From Agrostemma githago (taxonomy: Eukaryota; Streptophyta; Magnoliopsida; Caryophyllales; Caryophyllaceae): a stretch of DNA of 64,000 nt. Positions within the stretch are counted from its first letter, which is position 1. Every line of letters starts with the position of its first letter. The DNA lies in NCBI GenBank assembly GCA_958450325.1, contig OY288241.1, positions 46,079,978 to 46,143,977 on the forward strand. Reading direction: 5' to 3'. The position numbers and the translations under genes are program-made. The notes beneath the pieces are model-generated. The model did not search any database. It was given only the letters and a program-made list of their open reading frames with translations, and was not told the DNA's origin. Of the stretch, positions 21,849 through 33,597 are shown one piece after another.

Positions 21849-24800
21849 TGTAACACCCCTGATTTTTATAAATCAAATTAAATTAAAATTATGTTCGTAT
21901 TTTTATTTTTAAGATTTAACTCGTAATTCTTAAAATTATTATAAAACGAGTTTATGTGTCAAGTGAATCCAAAAATCTTATTTGCCTCGAAAAGTCATTT
22001 TACTTTCATTTCGTCCTACTCATTCATTTTATCCCTATTTGAGTTCTTGTTTTGACTGTTTTAACTTCTAAGTTCATTCTCATATAAACTTGAATTTTAT
22101 TTTAAACTCAAAGTTCATTGTTTTATTAAGCCTCGTCAAACATTTATTATTTTCCCTCGAGTAATCAATTTAGGCCTTGTTGGTCGAAAACTGCTTTTTA
22201 TTCTTCCCGATAACTTATTTTAATCTCGAGATACGTTTTATATATTATTTTGGGATGATTATTTATTTGTACAAACTCTTTATTAGTCTCGAATATTTAC
22301 TTTGACCCCGAGAGGTATTTTATTTTCAATCCATATTTATTTCTTTTTACTGTCGAATTATCTTTTCTTGTAACTCGGTTGTAACCTTATTTCTACCTTG
22401 GGCCGACTTGCGAATTACGACTCGACCCATTTATCTGTTAACCTAATTCCCTACCTCATTATTTTTTTTAACCTTTTAATAAAACTACTTTTGCCTCTCT
22501 CAATCAACCGCACACCCCCACCCCACCTGCAGTTTCATATCCGATTTCTTTGTTTTCCATCTGCTCCTCCTGTTGATCCGTTCATTTCTGCCTGGTATAG
22601 TGAGGTAATTTCGGTTCCTCTCCCTCGTTTTCTTCTTCTTCTTCGTTCTATTCTTATGTCTCGGCTGCTGTACGGTTGTTGATTTCCTTCCCTTGTCTCG
22701 TTTGGTTGCTGTTTCTGCGGTCTGCTGCTGTTCGTTTTCGATGTTGTTGCCGTCTGTAATGTTGCTTTCTGTGTCCTTCTCCTTCTTGTTTCCTTTTTAA
22801 ATTCTCCGTTCCTTTTTGTCTTCAATCTGATTTCCCAGATCAGCAGATGTTTCGTCTCTCTTTATCACGTTCGATTAGTGTGGTTTGTGTCGTTACTGCT
22901 GATGCTACGTTACTGCTGCCGCTTACGCTGTTGCTGCTGTTGAACGCTGCTGCCTTTGGTCGCCTGTTTCTGTCTTAGGTAGCCTCCATTTCTTCTTCTC
23001 TTTCTCGTCATTCCGTTGTTTTCTGTCCTGAACTGTGCCTGGCTGCTGCTGCTTGTTTTGTCTCCACATTTTCGGGGTTGTTTGCTACGGTTGTAGTTGA
23101 TGCTGCTATTCACATCTTCATGCTCTGCCTATTCTTTAGTTTTCTTCTTTTCTCCGTGTTCTGAGATCTCCTTCCTCTTCTGCTTGATCTTGTACTCCAT
23201 TTTTGTAGCAACGATTCACTGTTGCTTATGTCCTGCTGTTCATCTGATTTTGTTCGCCCCCAATTCGTATTCGTATCACTGCCATGTGACTCGGTATCAG
23301 TTGCTTTGTTTCTGGTCTTCTTCGGTTCGTCGTACCTGTTAACTTGCTGCTGCTACTGTGCGTTATTATTGTTGCTTTTCGGCGTGTTTGTCGATCGGGT
23401 TGTCTTGTTCGTTGTTTCTGTTTGCCCAGTTATTGTTTCCGTTCATGTAATCGTCATGATGTTACTCAATCCTTTGTCTCGGTTCAGAACCTTATCCTTC
23501 CTAATCTCAATCTCGATTCCCTTTCCCTCTCCTTTGTTTTGCTTTGGCATTTTTCCTTGTTTCCTCCGTTTCTTTCCAATCTTCTTTAATTTCGATGTCT
23601 TTATTCATGTTTCTTTATGTCTCGAATTTCTAGTGGAGCGTACTTAGAAGGCTAGCGATTCACGACACGAAGGTTAAGGCGTGCTATTGAAGTATTGGAG
23701 CTCGGACGATGCTAGTAGACAAGTACGAGGTCGATTCGACGCAAGGTAACTTTAGGACGTTACTCGGTATCATATCGTGTGTTGAGTAGTAGATACTTTA
23801 CCTTCATTTTTATTTTTAGCTACGTATTATTTGCTAAAAATAGTATTTCGAACCATGCGTCTTATAAACATTTTATAACTTTTCAATATCGTTTTATAAA
23901 TCGTTATTTATTTTTGCTATTAATGATCATTATAATATTTTGTTGGTTATCGTGACACTAGTAATTAAATAATATCAGTTTCATAATTTTTTTTTGTGTT
24001 TCATTAAGTTATTATTTTAACTTAAAATCGTACTATTATATTATAACCGAGATTTGTGTACTGGTTTGATAAATTAATTTTCGTTTTACGACTTATGTTA
24101 ATAAATTAGAAAATAGTTGTTTTGTTTGAAATATATTTTTCTCAAGGCTATTTTCAATAAATAACTTCTTATCGTTACAATTTATTATTTTTATCAAAAT
24201 CGGTATTGTTTGTTAATAAATTTAATTTAGTTGCTAAACACATTTGAAAGGTTTTAAATCTCGTTTCGGTTCTAAAACTCCTACGCTATTTATACTTTAT
24301 CTATATTTATCATTTTGTTTCTAAATCGTATATTTTCTAAAATTTATTGTTTTAACTCGATTTTCTTAAATATTTATAAAGTACTATGTTTTCACTTATT
24401 AAATTTGATTTGTACCTTTGATAACGAACTTGGAAATATATTAAGTTACGATAACAACGATATTAATAAAATGTTTATTTATCGTAAATGCTATTTTGGT
24501 ACATTTAACTTATTTGAACACTTTATGTATTTATATAAGAATATTTCTAATTTAAGTAAGTTTCTAAATTAGTAAATTTCTACAAATAGAAAGTTTCCCT
24601 TTTAACATAAATTGTTTATCTCTTTTACCCTCGTATTATTCACTCTGAACATTCTATTTTGAATATCGATAATGACTTGGTTTTGGAGTTATGGAATGAG
24701 GACAAGTGTACGGGTAGAGTAATACAGTCTAGGGTATACGTTTTGCCATCAACTATAAAGCTGGTGTGTCTAGTTAGAGACACATTGGTCGTTGAACTGA

Positions 24801-25527
24801 GCATGGTTTGTGTTCAGGAGTGTGTATATTTTGACCTTAAACTTAGATATCGCATCGTGTAAGTCGCCGTCGGGTTGAACTGGATTACGGTTGGTGTCCA
24901 GGAGGGGTGTACATTACTTAAGCCAGGACCTCGCTGCATGCAGTCCTGTTATAGTTGAGTTGCCTAGTTAGAGACCGAAGTCTGATATGTTTTGACTAAG
25001 TTCTCGAAGCTAGTTTAGTATCATCCTAGTGAAAGTCTATTTCGTTGCACTAATTGATTTCCATAACGCCATTTTGGATTTTATAATTATCGATTGGTTT
25101 TGACTTGCAGGATGACAGTCGCTCTAAGTTTTGCTAAAAACTTATGTTACTATATTGTTTTAATTGTTTTCTATTTTACCTATTTTGATATAGTAATATT
25201 ATTATTTTTCATATGATATAATATGGCTGGGAGAACGTCCGAGTTACTCCCCACTGATGTGGCTGTTATGTTTATAACATGACAGGTTTTTGCTGCTGGG
25301 TTTTGGGTGTGAGCTAGCGAGTAGCGTGGATCCTACTTTCCCTTCTTTATGTTTATTGAAGGATTGTATAAACCCTTTTAAGGATTTTTCTTTTTAGCCC
25401 TTTTGTAAAAAGTGGCCTTTGTATTGACTAACCGTTCTTTTGTAAAATATAGAACATCGGTGTGTTTTAATCCTAATTCTACAGTGTTTCCGCCACTGTA
25501 TTGCGTTATATTTTCTAGGGGATTACA
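21849..25527 (+). repeat. 3' LTR of the LARD-like element (3679 bp)
   Basis: Exactly the same length as the 5' copy and nearly identical. It ends GGGGATTACA, followed by the target duplication TCGTG and the resumed gag gene. Confidence 0.94.
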
Positions 25528-25532
25528 TCGTG

Positions 25533-27847
25533 CCCTCATCATGGACTCTCACAATGGTTCTTGGTACAACAATTTTGTAATGGCCTTTATGAGGACTCGA
25601 GAGCTATACTTAATATGGGCTCCAATGGTAGGTTTACCGAGGTCGATGACGACCAAACTTGTGCGAGAATCGAAGAGATGGCAGTACATAATTCGCAGTA
25701 CTCTAGGCCTAGGAAGGCAAATTGAGGAGGTAGGCACGAGGTTGATGCTATTACTCAACTAAGCATTGACCTTGGAGCTCAATTGAAGACCCATATGGAG
25801 ACCATTGACAAGAAGCTCCAAGGTCACCTCACTCAAGTTCAAAGCATTGGTTCCTCCAATCAACACTCAATTCCAGAAGTAAATGCTTAGGGATTTTCAC
25901 CTCCTTTGCCTTATTATGGGATGTGCGATACTTGTGGAATCGTTGGTCATAATCCTATTCAATGCCAAGGTGCCTCCTATTCCAATCAATACCAACCTTC
26001 CAATCAAGTCCCTCAACAACATCGTCCCTATGTTCCACCTCCCTTAAGGGACAACAACCAAGGTTACCAAGGCAACTCAAGGCCTTTCAACAACTTCAAG
26101 CAAAGAAACCAAGGTTCATTCAGCAACAATCAAGGGTTCCAACAAGGGAACTTCAAACAAGGTTATCAAAACCACAACCATGGCAATAATCAAGGAAATT
26201 CTCATGGGTTCCAAGGGAACCGTCAACAACAAGCAACTCAAGCTAACCGTCAAGAGAGCAAGCCTAGGAGCCGGTCTCCTATTCATGATTACGGTTCTCC
26301 ATTAGCCCTCACCGATACTCCGCACAATCCACAATCTCCAACTCGTGATTTCGATGTTCAAAAGTCTATGTTGGAGATGCAAAGGGGTCAAATGGAGATG
26401 TCAAAAAGCCAACAAGAGTTTTATGCTCATATGAAGATGCTTGAGGCCCAAATAGCTCAACTTGCTTCGGGTAGCTCTTCAAGGCAAAAGGGGCAATTAC
26501 CTTCTCAAGGGGAAACATCGAAATTTGAGCATGTGAATGCTATTAGCACTAGGAGAGGTACATCTTATAACCCTCCCCCACCCCCGAATGAGCAAGAAGC
26601 AATGAAGGAAGTTGTGTCCCCAAATCAAGAAGAATCAAGCTTTGATAATCCAATGGAGGAGCAAGTCTTATGGGAGATCGAGAGACCCCAAGAAGACAAG
26701 CTTCCCCCACTTCAAGGAAAAGACAAGGGCAAAAGGAAAGTGTCATTTGAGGAGTCTACCCCGATTGAGCAAAATAAATACCAAATCAAGTTGCCTTTCC
26801 CATCAAGGCAAATGAAGACTAAGGTGGACACTCAATACGACAAGTTCCTTAACATCGTGAAGAAGTTGGATGTTAGTGTCCCGTTCACCGAATTACTTAC
26901 CCAAATCCCGGCATATGGAAGATTTATGAGAGAAATCTTAGCTAGAAAGAGATTCATCGACAAGGAAGAGACCGTAGCGTTCACGAGGGTGGTGAGCGAG
27001 CTTATCCAAGGTTCCACGCTTCCGAAGTTGAAGGATTCGGGTAGTTTTTCGATCCCTTGCACCATAGGCAACCTCTTGATCAAGAATGCGTTATGTGACT
27101 TGGGCGCGAGCGTGAGCATCATTCCCTATTCTATTTGTTGCCGACTCGGAATGAAGGAGTTGAAATGTATGTCCCACCCTCCAAATGGCCGATAAATCAC
27201 TCAATCGACCATTAGGAATGTTAGAGGACGTACCGGTACGAGTCGGAAAATTCTTCATTCCGGTCGACTTCACTGTGCTCGACATGCCGGAGGATGGCAA
27301 CACTCTCATTATCCTTGGACGCCCATTTCTACACACCGCGGGTGCCATGATCGATGTGAAGAACGGTAGGATCAAATTTGAGTTAGGCGAGGAAAAGATA
27401 GTGTTCGACCTCCAAGGCAACACTTCGCCTACTAAGGACGAATCATGCAATATGATCCAAGCCAAGAAAGACATCGATCTAGGGGGTGAACCGGGACAAA
27501 GCTTGAAGAAGAACTCTTGTGAACTTGAGGATGATGACTCCGAGATTGGAGTGGATGAGTGCCCATGTCATGGGCTTGATGACAAGTTGAAAAGCAAGGA
27601 GAAGGATGAGCCTCCCTTGGGGCCACATGAAGACCGGTGGACGTTTGGGTATATCCCCAAAGACCAAAAGTACAAGTTCAAGTCGTTGAACTTGGAAGAT
27701 CGGGATGCCCCGGGAACGTCAAGGCAAGGCCATGAAGAGCCTTGGTATGTGGTCGGTTATATCTCGAACTTGATTGAAGACTTTGCTAGGGCCTTCGACT
27801 TGTTCCTTCGTGCCCTTGATGGAGATGGAACTAGTTCTCGTTGTTGA
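25533..27847 (+). pseudogene. Athila gag C-terminal part and aspartic protease, broken
   Basis: After the LARD the reading resumes CPHHGLSQWFLVQQFCNGLY, a signature of Athila gag. An in-frame TAG stands at 25888-25890; then comes a CCHC knuckle (CDTCGIVGHNPIQC, about 25924-25965), a Q/N-rich stretch, a helical segment (MLEMQRGQMEMSKSQQEF) and the protease with its active-site box LCDLGASVSIIP (about 27090-27125). A frame change near 27180 splits off the rest of the protease (MADKSLNRPLGMLEDVPVRV, then ILGRPFLHTAGAMIDV). The product ends at ARAFDLFLRALDG and a short tail. The RT that should follow in an autonomous Athila is missing. Confidence 0.88.
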
Positions 27848-28163
27848 AAAAGAATGAAGAATGCACCACCTTGGTTTGACGGAGTTCCACAAGAACCGTT
27901 TCTTTGTATATATCTCTTTCCCTTGTAGTTTGTTTTGTCTCGTGAATTTCTTGATTACTTGGATTGATTGATGAGCGTTGTGAGGGAGGGAATTTGATGT
28001 GTTATTTGAGTTTATTGTGATAGGTGTGAAGTGGAAGTGATTCCTGGGAAGGAGTGGTCATTGTTTGAGCTTGGATCGTGTGAAGGGAAGTCGGTTTTTG
28101 AAGCTCGGAACGAGCTTTTGGGAGCTATAGAGGGTTAGGAGACTCTTCCCGGCCTAGAAGAGG

Positions 28164-28331
28164 TCATCCCGTCCGGGATGGAAGGCCCATCCCGACCGGG
28201 AAGGATGTCATCCCGTCCGGGATGAGGTGCACAAAAGACGGGTCTACTGACAGGTCATCCCGACCGGGACGAAGGCTTCCCGACCGGGACGAGCCGGGCA
28301 TCCCAACCGGGACCACCCATCCCGACCGGGA
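28164..28331. repeat. Palindrome array in the 3' region of the plus Athila-like element
   Basis: Units ATCCCGTCCGGGATG and ATCCCGACCGGGA alternate, about seven in all. TCCCGACCGGGA is the reverse complement of the TCCCGGTCGGGA seen in the LTRs, so the array is in the opposite sense to the LTR arrays of the same element. It matches the array at 355-545 of the minus element once strands are matched. Confidence 0.8.
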
Positions 28332-29091
28332 TGGACCCCCTGTCCTCCTTAGGCCTTTTCTTCGTTGTTTGAGCCCACCCAACCACTTTATACCCCCTCC
28401 CAACCTCCCTACATGTCCTTACTCTCATTATATGACCCCTACACCTCACATAAACATTTTCACCTCACTTTCACTTCACTTTAAACCGACTTTCACATCA
28501 AAACCCACCCCATTTTACCTTTTTGACTCAACCATGGAACCGTATCACGATTGGGAAGGAATAACAACTACAACGACTAGCTACATGTCGATGTTGATTT
28601 ATGAGACGATGGAGCGAGTGAGTTGCTAACCGTATGGTACGGCAACTATCCTCTCTTTTCCGTTTTTATAGCTTGTCTTCATTTTTTTATTCCCTTTCCC
28701 TTATATCATTTATGTCATGGTGGCCCTCGGGGCCTTGGTATTCCTTGCTCCCGACTCTCGATGACGTGACTACATCGAGAGTCATTTCAAAATCCAAATT
28801 CACAAGATTTTCACCCCTTTTGTAGGAATTAGTCGGATTTGGGCGGAATCCGAGCTAGGTGACTTGATTACACCTAGTCCTCCCCTCCCATTTCCTTTTA
28901 TTTCTTTCTTTTTATTTCTCCCCCTTCCCATATCTTTTCTTGTCTCGGCCCACGGTGACTTGACAACACCCCGGCCGGACACATTCTACTCTTTTCTCCA
29001 CTTTTTGATTTTTAGCTTTATTTTCGTAGTTTCTTTTATTTTCTTTTGTGCTCCCATGCACTACGGTCGAGCATGAGGACATTGCTCGGCT

Positions 29092-29106
29092 TAAGTGTGG
29101 GGGAGC
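29092..29106 (+). other. Internal polypurine-tract-like copy
   Basis: TTAAGTGTGGGGGAG is identical to the tract directly before the 3' LTR (30844-30858). It could act as a second plus-strand primer, like a central tract, or be a relic of a duplicated 3' end. Confidence 0.6.
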
Positions 29107-30843
29107 GATATTCTATCGTAGTTAGTTTTATTTTCGTAATTTTTCGAAAAATCTTTAAAAACCCTAAAAATTTGAAATTTTTTCATAAAAATCAAAAAGA
29201 TTTTCCATTTGTGTGTTTTCCTTTTATGTCGTTGTATCGTGTATTTGTTGTGTTGTGCGTGTTTTGCCTCCCTTTTTCCTTATAGGTTACTTGAATCACC
29301 AATAGCTTTGGAGAGCTTTCAAGACTTCTGGTAACATCTTTATCCCTTTTTCTTCTTTATCTCTTGTGGAATTTGGATGAGAGTGTGATGTGGTGTGCTC
29401 GGGAAGAGCTTTGTAAAGTTTGATGTTGGTTGGTTGCTCATTTGGAAGCTAGGGGTGGTGTTTGTGTTATGTATGTGTTTGTTTTGTGTTGTTCTTGTTT
29501 TGTTGCTTTTGTTTCTTTTTCTTTCGTTTTCGTTGAGTCTTTATTTTGTGTTGTGTTAGTGTGTCTTGTGTGTAAATAGGTTTTCGAAAACCCGGTTTAG
29601 AGGCTAGTGTGCAAGTGTTTACTTTCCCTTCCTAGTAGTATAAATCGAGTCTTGGACTTTAGTCTAGTAGAATGATCCTAAATCAATGATTTCGTTGGTT
29701 TCTTACCTTGAGTCCACCTAGCTTACTAGGGATTTACTACGGGATTTGCATTTTGACCATTTTGACCACCCACGGTGTGAAAAGGCCTTGGTTGCCGAGT
29801 CCCGTCCCTTAGGTGACCTTGCTTGACATTGCTCGACTAGTCCAAGTTTTCCCCTTTTTGTGGGTTTGAAGGGAAGGGCCCGTCCCGACTCACCCATTCC
29901 TCTACCTCCTACACATTTCCACACAATAAAATTGCAAATTGTTGAAGTCATCTTTCTTGTTGCAATAAGAAATGCCAAAAAGCCAAATCATGCCAAAAGG
30001 GCAAAGGAAAGAAAAAGAAAGAAAATGAAAGAAAGAAAAGAATGAAGAAAAAGAAAAGGCACAAAAGCCAAAAACAAAATAGAAAAGAAGAAAAAGAAAT
30101 GACATGGCAAAACAAAAAAAAAATGCAAAAGAAGAAGAAAATGCCTAAAGAAAACCGTCTCACAAAAATAGAAACCTCACACCTAACAAAATAAGCCTTT
30201 TACCGACTATTACCGTGAGGAGCCTACCAAAGGACCGAGCCCCTAGGAAGGATGATAGCGGTAATGGTCGGTCTTCCCTCATTTTGCAATTATTTCCACC
30301 TTTTTACTTGGACTAGTTAGGCGGTTTCGGACATGGTACGACCCTCTTGGATCTTTGCTAAAGGGGGCGGGGTCTCACTTACCTACAGTGTCGACTAACA
30401 CCGTGGTTCATCCTTTTTCCATCCCGCCGATCGTTCCGTGGTACATTCTTAGAAGGTTAGGAGGAACCTAGGTAAGTTACCAACGTTTTTATTGCTTTGT
30501 CGTCATACTATTAGGGTTTAGTCCATTTTGGTTTGTATTGCTAGCTTGGGAACGTTGTCACTTGCCTTGAATCCTAAACCGGTGCTTCTTTCACCGCTTT
30601 TTAGAGGGCAGCGGTATTTCTTTTCTTTTGGGTGCAACCTTTTGTGTGTTTGTTTGTGTGCTTGTTTGTTTATGTGTTTTTGTGTCCGGTTGCATCCACA
30701 GTTTTGTCGCAAGACCCGACTTGCCTTGCGGAGTGCACTTTTCCTCTAGGTGCTCTCGCGTGAGTTGAAAGGGCGTAGGGTGCGCTAATACCCACTCGGC
30801 TAGTTTAGTAGTTAGTTTGTGCTTACTCGAGGGCGAGTAAGGG

Positions 30844-30859
30844 TTAAGTGTGGGGGAGT
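30844..30859 (+). other. Polypurine tract of the plus Athila-like element
   Basis: TTAAGTGTGGGGGAGT directly precedes the TGATAAG start of the 3' LTR. Confidence 0.85.
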
Positions 30860-32511
30860 TGATAAGTGTAGTTTGTACTGCCTAATTTGTTGTGTTTTGG
30901 TCCCATTTCCTTGCGGAATTGCTCCTTGGGAGCGGTTCATGGGCTACTTATGCTACCTTTAGCTCGTTTCAGGTTCCCGAGACCATTCGTGAAGAGTTGG
31001 AGTGATTCCGACTCAATACATACACTTTACGGAGCCAACGAAGCGGAGGAACGATCACTCGATGCCTTGGATTCGACCCCGAGACCTTGGGACCCAATCC
31101 CGAGCCTCCGAGACCCAATCCTGAGTCCCGAGAATCAATGAGAAGTTCATGTGAAGCAAGGAGGAACCAAAAGGATCATATTGGAGGCCTACAAGACTCA
31201 TCCCCGACGGGTATGACCTCATCCCGTCCGGGATGAAGTGCACATTTGAAGAGGCCACTGTGAGCCCGTCCCGGTCGGGATGACAGGCCGTCCCGGTCGG
31301 GACCAACCTGTTGTAGCCGCGCATCATTATTTCTTCCTCCTTCATTCTTGTACCCCTATAATTACTTCCCTCTTGTATTGTTTATGCATGCTATCATACC
31401 CTAGATTGTTTTTAGGTCTCTCTTATGATTTGTAAACCCTAATTAATCTCTTTTATTCTTTAGTTAATCCTTAGTTAATCCTAGTTTAATCTAGTTGTAA
31501 TTAGCTCTTGTATTGAGAAGATTCTTGAAGACTTCTCCAAGCTTGACATCCTTGGAGATTATTTGGGTTTCTTATTTATACAAGATTGCATCTTTTTCTT
31601 CATCTTGTTGGTGGTATAACTTTCTTTACTTTTGTTCTTTGTTATTATTTCAAGTTTGAATCTTTACTTAGTGTTCCTTGTTATTGTTCATATTGTTCTT
31701 GATAATGGATGTTTGGATTGTGATGTGGTTTTCTCTTATTGTTGTTAGTTTATCTTTGATTATGAGTGAGTAGTCTCCTTGTGGGTTAGTAGGGGGATTA
31801 AGGGTAGATTATGGATGATTAGGGTTTGATTAGGGGTAAAGGGTGAATCTTTGTTGTTAGTCACATATTTGGCACACCATGTGTTTGTTGATATGCTTGT
31901 ATGAGTTGTAGTGGCCATGCTTCTCATGCTAGTCTTCCTCTACTCATTGTTTGTCTTGTATGTGGTCATGTTGAGGATAGTGTTGAGGATAGTCGTAGTC
32001 ACGAGAGTGCGGACTAGGGTCTAAGTTGCGAGAGCCCGGACCTACCTCGACATCGGTCTAAGTAGCGAGAGCCCGGACCTACCTCGACATCGGTCTAAGT
32101 AGCGAGAGCCCGGACCGATTCTAGCAATTAGGAGACACCTACACCCTTGACCACCCAAGTCACCCTACTACACTTATGAACCCAACTTAACCCACTCCTT
32201 CTTCATATTTGATTCATCTTATTAGTTAGTCATCATTTCTTTTGGTCCACTAGTTTTTTTGATTCTTAGTTATTCCATTTTAGCCTTGCTTTAGTCTAGT
32301 TCATTATTAGTCCACTTTCTTCTTCTCCTCTCATCATAATTCATCAATTAGTAGTTCTTTGTGTTTGTTGTGACTTAATCTCGTTTTAGGCCACCCTAGT
32401 CTAAACCCTGCAACACCGTCTCCGTGGATACGATCCCGACTTACCCTAACTACCGTTAGGTGCTAGTTGGTTATTATTTGGCGGTGGGATCCACGAAAAA
32501 TCCCACCATCA
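30860..32511 (+). repeat. 3' LTR of the plus Athila-like element (1652 bp)
   Basis: It starts TGATAAGTGTAGTTTGTA and ends AAAAATCCCACCATCA, followed by the TAATG duplication. It carries two clean palindrome units at 31200-31303 and the same GAGAGCCCGGACC tandem repeat as the 5' LTR (about 32025-32115). Confidence 0.93.
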
Positions 32512-33472
32512 TAATGCCAGGTCACAGGAGATTAATATCCAAGAAATGGGATGATATATGTAAACCTTGGTCTGCAGGAGGTTTCAACATTAAGAATTTG
32601 GAAGCTTGAAACAAGGCGCTTCTCACTAAATGGATATGGCACCTGTCTAAGAGTACTGGCAGCATTTGGGTAAAATGGTGTCATTGCTACATTCTTAATG
32701 GAACTTTCATTTGGACTGTTGAGTCCAAAGAGTATTTTCCTTCAGGTTTGAAGAATATAATCCTAGTCAGAGATGACTGTATCAGCAGAAGTGGATCCAT
32801 CCAAGCTGCTAAAGACATGATTCTCAGCTGTGTTTCAGGAAATAATTACAAAGTTGCAGTGGCCTGTTCATTCTTTTTACGGGAGTTCTCTCCCCATTTC
32901 TGGAGTAAAGCTCTGATTTCTTGTATAACAGTCCCAAGGCATCGAATTATCACATCTTTAGCAAACTGTAATAAGCTGCCAACTATGGACAAGTACAAAG
33001 AGAAGGGGTTTCACTTGGCTAACAGATGTACTCTATGTCAGCAATAGGAAGAATCAGCAAGACATCTTTTCTTCCAATCTAGCTTCTCAAAGTCAGTTTG
33101 GCATCAAGTCTTGGCTTGGTTAGATATTTCTCTTCCTACGGATAATCTTTTGGGTGGACTGAGATGGATATCTCAATCTACAAAAAGAAGTCATTGGAAG
33201 GCGGATTGGTTCAAAGCAAGTATTGCTGCTGCAGTGTATCTGATCTGGAAGGAAATGAATGCAAGGGTATTTGGTACAACATCAACTACGGCTGAAAATT
33301 TAGTGTTGCATTTGAAGTTTCTTATTTAAGTTAAATTCTTTATGTATAAATCTAGTCCCAAATATATAAGGGCTATAGATAGAATTTCAGTTTTAGCTAG
33401 CTAAAACACTAGTGTGCTAGTCTTTTTGCAATCTTGTAGTTTCATTAACATCTAATGAAATGATATCTTTTT
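32512..33472 (+). pseudogene. LINE-A fragment 3: ORF2 C-terminus with zf-RVT, and 3' UTR
   Basis: The frame resumes after the Athila insertion with KKWDDICKPWSAGGFNIKNL, collinear with LINE-D 51070-51130. It goes on through SGSIQAAKDMILSCVSG and the zinc-binding-in-RT motif LANRCTLCQQ with HLFFQSSFSKSVWHQV, to a last block YLIWKEMNARVFG ending at 33329. Stops occur at least at 32608 and 33046. The 3' UTR ends with the LINE signature TTTTGCAATCTTGTAGTTTC and AATGAAATGATATCTTTTTT. Confidence 0.88.
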
Positions 33473-33506
33473 TTCAAAAAATAAAATAATAATAATAATA
33501 ATAATA

Positions 33507-33540
<34 letters not shown>
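33473..33540. repeat. (TAA)n tail of LINE-A / insertion point of LINE-B
   Basis: After the 3' UTR come an A-run and about 20 TAA units. LINE-B starts right after at CTTCTCTC. The (TAA)n is therefore the 3' tail of LINE-A and the 5' flank of LINE-B. Confidence 0.9.
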
Positions 33541-33597
33541 CTTCTCTCTTCTCTCTCTCTAGGGAAGCTTTCCCTCTCGTTTTTTCATCATCGCCGA

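Larger units (their letters stand above)
15357..25527 (+). mobile_element. LARD-like non-autonomous LTR element with chromovirus-type ends
   Basis: Two LTRs of 3679 bp each (15357-19035, 21849-25527) flank 2813 bp of internal DNA without a recognisable protein gene. Duplication TCGTG stands on both sides (15352-15356, 25528-25532). The tRNA-Met-type primer site, the TGTAACACCCC start and the GGACGAAAC..AGTGGGGAAGA end are typical of Tekay/Del-type Ty3 chromoviruses. Total 10.2 kb. By eye I count about a dozen differences between the LTRs (for example 15412/21904, 18366/24858, 18471/24963), so the insertion is young. Confidence 0.92.
27848..30844 (+). other. 3' non-coding region of the plus Athila-like element
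   Basis: Three kilobases without a supported gene. Contents: a palindrome array (28164-28331), a stretch homologous to 60-190 of the minus element (28540-28660), C/T-rich parts, a second TTAAGTGTGGGGGAG at 29092-29106, and a purine-rich block of AAAGAAAAAG repeats (about 30000-30150). Position and content are typical of long untranslated 3' regions in Athila/Tat elements. No transmembrane env-like ORF is visible. Confidence 0.7.
12770..32511 (+). mobile_element. Athila-like LTR retrotransposon, plus strand, gag-protease only, complete by ends
   Basis: It has two TG..CA LTRs, an Athila-type primer site, a degenerate gag-protease gene, a long 3' non-coding region and a polypurine tract. A perfect 5-bp duplication flanks it, TAATG at 12765-12769 and 32512-32516. 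The span is 19.7 kb, of which 10.2 kb is a nested LARD; its own length is about 9.6 kb. There is no RT, RNase H or integrase, so it would depend on another element. The host is LINE-A. Confidence 0.92.

Noticed and set aside
28864..29285. ORFs with hydrophobic stretches as an env-like protein of the Athila-like element
   Set aside because: Short, overlapping, in C/T- and T-rich DNA, with no signal-peptide/transmembrane order and no counterpart in the minus element.
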